This document shows, in pieces, positions 7,262-10,232 of a stretch of 10,232 nucleotides of DNA. The stretch's first letter is position 1, and each line of letters opens with the position of its first letter. The translations under genes were made by a program, and so were the position numbers. The notes under the pieces are model-generated. The model ran no database searches and was not told the origin of the DNA. It worked only from the letters and a program-made list of their open reading frames with translations. Source of the DNA: Clostridiaceae bacterium (lineage in GTDB: Bacteria > Bacillota > Clostridia > Saccharofermentanales > DTU023); NCBI GenBank assembly GCA_012841255.1, contig DUUZ01000171.1:1-10232 (forward strand), in the 5' to 3' direction.

Positions 7262-7284
7262 AAAATTGCGGATAAGGAGGACTC

Positions 7285-8397
7285 ATGGTCAAAATCAAGG
7301 GAGAATATAACGAAGCCTGGGTATTTGCCGCTGATTTGGAGCCCACTGCCCGCAGGCAGATCGAAACACTGGTCAATCAGCCCTTTACCCGGGGAAGCCG
7401 GATCCGGATTATGCCGGATGTCCATGCAGGCGCCGGGTCTACAATCGGAACGACCATGACGGTCAAGGACAAGGTTGTGCCCAACATGGTGGGGGTGGAT
7501 ATCGGCTGCGGTATGGAGACCATCAGACTTGGGGGCAGCACCGTGGATTTCAAGGCCCTGGACTGGCTGATCAAACAGAGGATCCCCTCGGGTTTTGCCA
7601 TCCGCAAGAGGCCGCACCGGTACCTGGAAAAAATCAACTTGAAAAAACTCCGCTGCCGGGAGGGCGGCAGGAATGACAGCCGGCTCCGCATGGACCGGGC
7701 GGAACTTTCCCTGGGCAGCCTGGGAGGCGGCAACCATTTCATCGAGGTCAACCGGGACGGGGAGGGCCGCCTTTACATTGTGGTCCACTCCGGATCCAGG
7801 AATCTGGGACTCCAGGTGGCCCTTTACTACCAGAAGAAGGCCTCCGGGCAAAAACCTCATCTTCCCCCTGACCTTGCCTATCTTGAAGGGGAGGACTTCC
7901 AGGATTATCTGCATGATATGAAGATCATCCAGGAGTTTGCGGTCTTGAACCGCAAGGCCATGATGGATGAGATCACCCAGGGACTGGAACTGGATTATGA
8001 CCTGGATATGACCACCATCCACAACTACATCGACCTGGATTCCATGATCCTCCGAAAAGGTGCCATCTCTGCCAAAAAGGGGGAGCGGGTCCTGATCCCC
8101 CTGAACATGCGGGACGGCTCCCTGCTTTGTGAGGGGCTGGGGAATCGTGACTGGAATGAATCCGCCCCCCACGGGGCCGGCCGGGTCATGTCCCGGACCC
8201 AGGCCCGAAAGGAGCTCTCTCTGAAAGAACTCCACCTCATGATGAAGGGAATCTACACTACTTCAGTCAGCCGGGATACCCTGGACGAAAGTCCCGAGGC
8301 CTATAAGCCCCTGGAGGAATTGCTGGGCCAGATCGGCGACACGGTCAAGGTCATAAAGCACCTGCGTCCCCTCTACAATTTCAAGGCCAAGGGCTGA
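7285..8397 (+). CDS. rtcB: RtcB-family RNA-splicing ligase (3'-phosphate/5'-hydroxyl RNA ligase)
   Basis: RtcB joins RNA ends carrying 3'-phosphate or 2',3'-cyclic phosphate to 5'-hydroxyl ends, using GTP and Mn2+. The 370-residue protein has all the family landmarks: MPDVHAG at 43-49, the metal-binding VDIGCGM at 71-77 (Asp72, Cys75), GGGNHF at 147-152 (Asn150, His151), VHSGSRNLG at 167-175 (His168), TIHNY at 244-248 (His246), and APHGAGRVMSR at 294-304, where His296 corresponds to the histidine that becomes guanylylated. AAGGAGG at 7274-7280 is a strong ribosome-binding site, though only 4 bases from the ATG. No archease, rtcA or rtcR gene is adjacent, so RNA repair versus another role is open. 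No promoter is evident between the preceding terminator and this gene, so expression may depend on read-through or on a start site inside the S1 tail. Confidence 0.95.
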   Translation: MVKIKGEYNEAWVFAADLEPTARRQIETLVNQPFTRGSRIRIMPDVHAGAGSTIGTTMTVKDKVVPNMVGVDIGCGMETIRLGGSTVDFKALDWLIKQRIPSGFAIRKRPHRYLEKINLKKLRCREGGRNDSRLRMDRAELSLGSLGGGNHFIEVNRDGEGRLYIVVHSGSRNLGLQVALYYQKKASGQKPHLPPDLAYLEGEDFQDYLHDMKIIQEFAVLNRKAMMDEITQGLELDYDLDMTTIHNYIDLDSMILRKGAISAKKGERVLIPLNMRDGSLLCEGLGNRDWNESAPHGAGRVMSRTQARKELSLKELHLMMKGIYTTSVSRDTLDESPEAYKPLEELLGQIGDTVKVIKHLRPLYNFKAKG

Positions 8398-8408
8398 TCC
8401 AGGGGCCG

Positions 8409-8439
8409 TTGGCGGTCAGGCGGACTTTTCTGTTAAGAT
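8409..8439 (+). promoter_or_regulatory. Predicted promoter of the pyrophosphatase gene
   Basis: TAAGAT at 8434-8439 is preceded by TG at 8431-8432, an extended -10 arrangement. TTGGCG at 8409-8414 may serve as the -35 element, though the 19-base spacer is long. It lies between the rtcB stop and ppa; no terminator is visible after rtcB, so read-through from rtcB is also possible. Confidence 0.45.
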
Positions 8440-8454
8440 GACAGGACAGAAAAG
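8425..8454 (+). promoter_or_regulatory. 9-bp inverted repeat enclosing the ppa -10 element
   Basis: CTTTTCTGT at 8425-8433 is the exact reverse complement of ACAGAAAAG at 8446-8454, with 12 bases between. The predicted -10 hexamer (8434-8439) lies inside the dyad, a placement typical of repressor operators. No T-run follows it, so it is not a terminator for rtcB. Confidence 0.4.
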
Positions 8455-8477
8455 CCGGATGGCAGGAGGTTACTAGC

Positions 8478-9011
8478 ATGCTACGTTGGACATCCATCCC
8501 CCAAGAATGGATACAGAAAGACCGTTTTTATGCCGTGGTTGAGATACCGCGCGGCAGCAAACAGAAATATGAATACGACGACCGGATCGGCATGCTCCGT
8601 CTGGACCGGATTCTCTACACATCAACCCACTATCCCGCCAATTACGGTTTTATTCCCAGGACCCTGTCGGAGGACGGGGACGCCCTCGATGTCCTGGTTC
8701 TTTCTACGGAAAGCCTGGTACCCCTCTGCCTGGTGGAATGCTATCCCATCGGGGCCTTCTCCATGATCGATGAAGATAAAGAGGACGAGAAGATCATTGC
8801 CATTCCCTTCCAGGATCCCCAGATGAGGAGCTGGACCGAGCTGGAGGATCTTCCCGAGCATATGCTGACCGAGATGCAGCACTTCTTCCAGGTCTACAAG
8901 GAACTGGAAGGTAAGGGGACCGCCCTGACCAAGATCCATTCAGCCGAATCCGCCCAGAAGGTCATTGAAAAGGCGCTGGACAAGTTCGACCGCTGGCTGA
9001 AACGCGAATAA
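8478..9011 (+). CDS. ppa: Inorganic pyrophosphatase, family I
   Basis: This soluble cytoplasmic enzyme hydrolyses pyrophosphate to two phosphates and so pulls forward pyrophosphate-releasing reactions such as tRNA charging and nucleic acid synthesis. The 177-residue length is normal for the family. Conserved residues in order are Glu22 in VEIPRG, Lys30-Tyr31-Glu32, Arg44, the signature DGDALDV at 66-72 (Asp66, Asp68, Asp71), Asp98, Asp103-Lys105, and Tyr140-Lys141. All metal and phosphate ligands appear intact; the signature has Ala where Pro is most common, a tolerated variant. AGGAGGT at 8464-8470 lies 7 bases before the ATG. It has its own predicted promoter and a terminator 24 bases after the stop, so it appears monocistronic. 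The family I enzyme is distinct from the Mn-dependent family II enzyme found in many Firmicutes. Confidence 0.95.
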   Translation: MLRWTSIPQEWIQKDRFYAVVEIPRGSKQKYEYDDRIGMLRLDRILYTSTHYPANYGFIPRTLSEDGDALDVLVLSTESLVPLCLVECYPIGAFSMIDEDKEDEKIIAIPFQDPQMRSWTELEDLPEHMLTEMQHFFQVYKELEGKGTALTKIHSAESAQKVIEKALDKFDRWLKRE

Positions 9012-9034
9012 TAAAAGAACTGCCGCTGAATTTG

Positions 9035-9061
9035 AAGGGGACCCGCAAGGGTCCTTTTTTT
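9035..9061 (+). terminator. Intrinsic terminator after ppa
   Basis: GGACCC (9039-9044) and GGGTCC (9049-9054) form a perfect stem capped by a GCAA tetraloop (GNRA type), followed by seven T residues (9055-9061). Upstream AAGG can pair with the T-run to lengthen the stem. It separates ppa from the fatty-acid operon. Confidence 0.93.
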
Positions 9062-9095
9062 GTAATCTTTGTAAACCTGCACAATGAATCTGCCC

Positions 9096-9125
9096 TTGAC
9101 ACCCCTTCGGAGGCTTCGCTATACT
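9096..9125 (+). promoter_or_regulatory. Predicted sigma-A promoter of the acpP-fabH operon
   Basis: A perfect TTGACA at 9096-9101 and TATACT at 9120-9125 are 18 bases apart, close to the housekeeping consensus. Transcription would begin near 9132, giving a leader of about 60 bases before acpP. It lies directly behind the ppa terminator and is the strongest promoter match in the window. Confidence 0.8.
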
Positions 9126-9133
9126 TGCAATCA

Positions 9134-9162
9134 GTTAAAATAATTTATATAATTATTTTAAC
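9134..9162 (+). promoter_or_regulatory. AT-rich palindrome at the acpP transcription start: probable operator
   Basis: GTTAAAATAATT (9134-9145) and AATTATTTTAAC (9151-9162) are exact reverse complements around a 5-base TATAT centre. An outer pair, CAATCA (9128-9133) and TGATTG (9169-9174), adds further symmetry with a 6-base offset. The palindrome starts a few bases after the predicted start site, where a bound repressor would block transcription. It does not resemble the FapR or FabT consensus that I know. There is no GC stem or T-run, so it is not a terminator. A leader RNA hairpin is the alternative. Confidence 0.65.
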
Positions 9163-9194
9163 CATCAATGATTGAAGAATAATGGGAGGACATC

Positions 9195-9437
9195 ATGATT
9201 ACACAGAATGTCAAACAAATTGTCACGGATTTATTAGGAGTCGATGAAGAAGAGGTCACATTGGAGGCCCGTTTTATAGAAGATCTGGCGGCGGATTCAC
9301 TGGATGCCGTGGAACTGGCCATGCAGCTTGAGTCTTTTTTCGACGTCAGTGTCGAAGATGAAGAATTGGAAAAGATGTCCACGATCGGGGATATTGTCGG
9401 CATCATCAAGACTTACCGCCCCGAACTGGATCTTTAA
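9195..9437 (+). CDS. acpP: Acyl carrier protein
   Basis: The 80-residue acidic protein carries growing acyl chains on a phosphopantetheine arm during type II fatty-acid synthesis. The attachment site is Ser35 within ADSLDAVEL (33-41), the canonical DSL motif, preceded by FIEDLAADS and followed by the usual helix III and IV sequence to a short acidic end. GGGAGG at 9184-9189 lies 5 bases before the ATG. Codons are less GC-rich than in the flanking genes (for example TTA, ATT, ACA early on), consistent with an abundant protein. It is first in an operon with fabH; a stable hairpin separates the two. A role in fatty-acid rather than polyketide synthesis is supported by the neighbouring fabH. Confidence 0.96.
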   Translation: MITQNVKQIVTDLLGVDEEEVTLEARFIEDLAADSLDAVELAMQLESFFDVSVEDEELEKMSTIGDIVGIIKTYRPELDL

Positions 9438-9463
9438 GATCTAAAATTCTATTTGTTGATCTC

Positions 9464-9483
9464 CTGCCCCCGGTCGGGGGCAG
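9464..9483 (+). other. Strong intercistronic hairpin between acpP and fabH
   Basis: CTGCCCCC (9464-9471) and GGGGGCAG (9476-9483) form a perfect 8-bp GC-rich stem on a 4-base GGTC loop. It is followed by AAACAG rather than T residues on either strand side, so it is not a standard terminator. It could protect the 3' end of acpP mRNA, mark a processing site or attenuate fabH, which would help keep acyl carrier protein in excess over enzymes. Confidence 0.6.
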
Positions 9484-9516
9484 AAACAGCCTGTTCGTTT
9501 TGAAAAGAGGATTTCC

Positions 9517-10232
9517 ATGAAATTGACACTTTTGGGCTGCGGCAAAGCAGCCGGCCAAAAGCTGGTGGACAACCATTACTTTGCCTCCTATCTGGATACT
9601 TCGGATGAATGGATCCGGGAGCGGTCGGGGATTGTCACCCGCCACTGGGTGGACGGGGAAGGGGCCCTGGATCTGGCCGTCCAGGCGGCCAGGGATTGCC
9701 TCCACAGCATGCCCGGCTTTGACCGGTCCCGCATATCTCTGGTGATCTGCGCCAGTGTATCCACGGACGAGGCCGTGCCGGCCATTGCTGCCCGGCTCCA
9801 GGATCGGCTGGACCTTTCTTCGGACATCCTGGCCTTTGACATCAATGCGGCCTGCAGCGGCTTCGTCTATGCCCTGGAGACAGCCCGGGCCCTTCTGGCC
9901 CTGAGAGCCTCAGGCAGCTGTGCCTTGGTGGTGGGAGCGGAAGTCCTCTCCCGCAAGATTGATCCCGATGACCGGTCCAACTGTTTCCTCTTCGGGGATG
10001 GGGCCGGGGCCGGCATCTGGACGCTCTCCGACGGGGACGGTGACTATTTTGCCGCCCGGACCGTCGGCGGCCGGGACATGCTGTCTGTCGGCCATACGGA
10101 ACCCATTCACATGGACGGCCGAGCCGTCTTCCGCTTCGCCGTCAGCGAGATGTCCGAAGTCATCCGGGAAGTCCTGGATAAGGCAGCGATTGCACCGGAA
10201 GAGGTCGACCTCTTCCTCCTCCACCAGGCCAA
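9517..10232 (+). CDS. fabH: Beta-ketoacyl-ACP synthase III (partial, 3' end beyond window)
   Basis: FabH starts fatty-acid chains by condensing an acyl-CoA primer with malonyl-ACP. The 238 full codons present cover roughly three quarters of a usual protein of about 320 residues. Family features are TSDEWIRERSGI at 28-39, the active-site Cys113 in NAACSGF (110-116), GDGAGA at 160-165, MDGRAVFRFAV at 199-209, and the catalytic His236 in LLHQA, which begins the HQAN motif cut by the window end. The catalytic Asn of the triad lies outside. AAAGAGGA at 9504-9511 is the ribosome-binding site for the ATG at 9517. The segment around residues 78-90 departs somewhat from the usual TPDxxxPS loop. Its position after acpP suggests that further fab genes follow. 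Primer preference cannot be judged here. Confidence 0.93.
   Translation, partial: MKLTLLGCGKAAGQKLVDNHYFASYLDTSDEWIRERSGIVTRHWVDGEGALDLAVQAARDCLHSMPGFDRSRISLVICASVSTDEAVPAIAARLQDRLDLSSDILAFDINAACSGFVYALETARALLALRASGSCALVVGAEVLSRKIDPDDRSNCFLFGDGAGAGIWTLSDGDGDYFAARTVGGRDMLSVGHTEPIHMDGRAVFRFAVSEMSEVIREVLDKAAIAPEEVDLFLLHQA

Noticed and set aside
6853..8235. Open frame of 460 codons on the minus strand, with long Leu/Gln runs
   Set aside because: It is the antisense shadow of the Glu/Ala/Val repeat and of rtcB. The Leu/Gln runs are the reverse reading of the 27-bp repeat, it spans a terminator, and it has no family motifs.
9464..9483. Hairpin after acpP as an intrinsic terminator
   Set aside because: The stem is strong but is followed by AAACAG, with no T-run on the plus strand and none on the minus strand directly after the stem.

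Overview
The window reads as chromosomal housekeeping DNA from a GC-rich member of the Clostridia (Firmicutes). The pointers are strong Shine-Dalgarno sites, an IspH-ribosomal S1 fusion (a known clostridial architecture), ScpA/ScpB, a four-domain S1 protein, a tryptophanyl-tRNA synthetase with an iron-sulfur-type cysteine motif, and an acpP-fabH lipid locus. All recognised genes lie on the + strand. There are no tRNA or rRNA genes, CRISPR arrays, insertion sequences or phage genes. No stretch longer than about 190 bases lacks a gene.

Region 1 (1-98) is the last 31 codons of an unidentified gene with a Thr/Pro-rich acidic tail. Region 2 (121-7261) looks like one long operon: an extended -10 promoter, a membrane M50 metalloprotease, trpS, scpA, a fused scpB-cmk, plsC, a fused ispH-rpsA, and an intrinsic terminator. 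The genes overlap or nearly touch throughout, and two of the six encode two normally separate proteins, so six genes carry eight functions: intramembrane proteolysis, Trp-tRNA charging, chromosome condensation (ScpA and ScpB), CMP/dCMP phosphorylation, phospholipid acylation, isoprenoid precursor synthesis and mRNA binding on the ribosome.

Region 3 (7285-8397) is an RtcB-type RNA ligase gene starting 23 bases behind that terminator. Region 4 (8409-9061) is a monocistronic inorganic pyrophosphatase gene with its own promoter, a 9-bp dyad around the -10 element, and a clear terminator. Region 5 (9096-10232) begins a fatty-acid synthesis operon: a consensus-like promoter, a 12+12 bp AT-rich palindrome just after the predicted transcription start, acpP, a strong intercistronic hairpin, and a fabH that runs off the window end.

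Most of this is conserved machinery. No wholly new system is evident. The points most worth a second look are the ScpB-Cmk fusion, the palindrome ahead of acpP, the Fe-S cysteine motif in TrpS, the 27-bp tandem repeat in the S1 tail, and the composition change inside ispH-rpsA.
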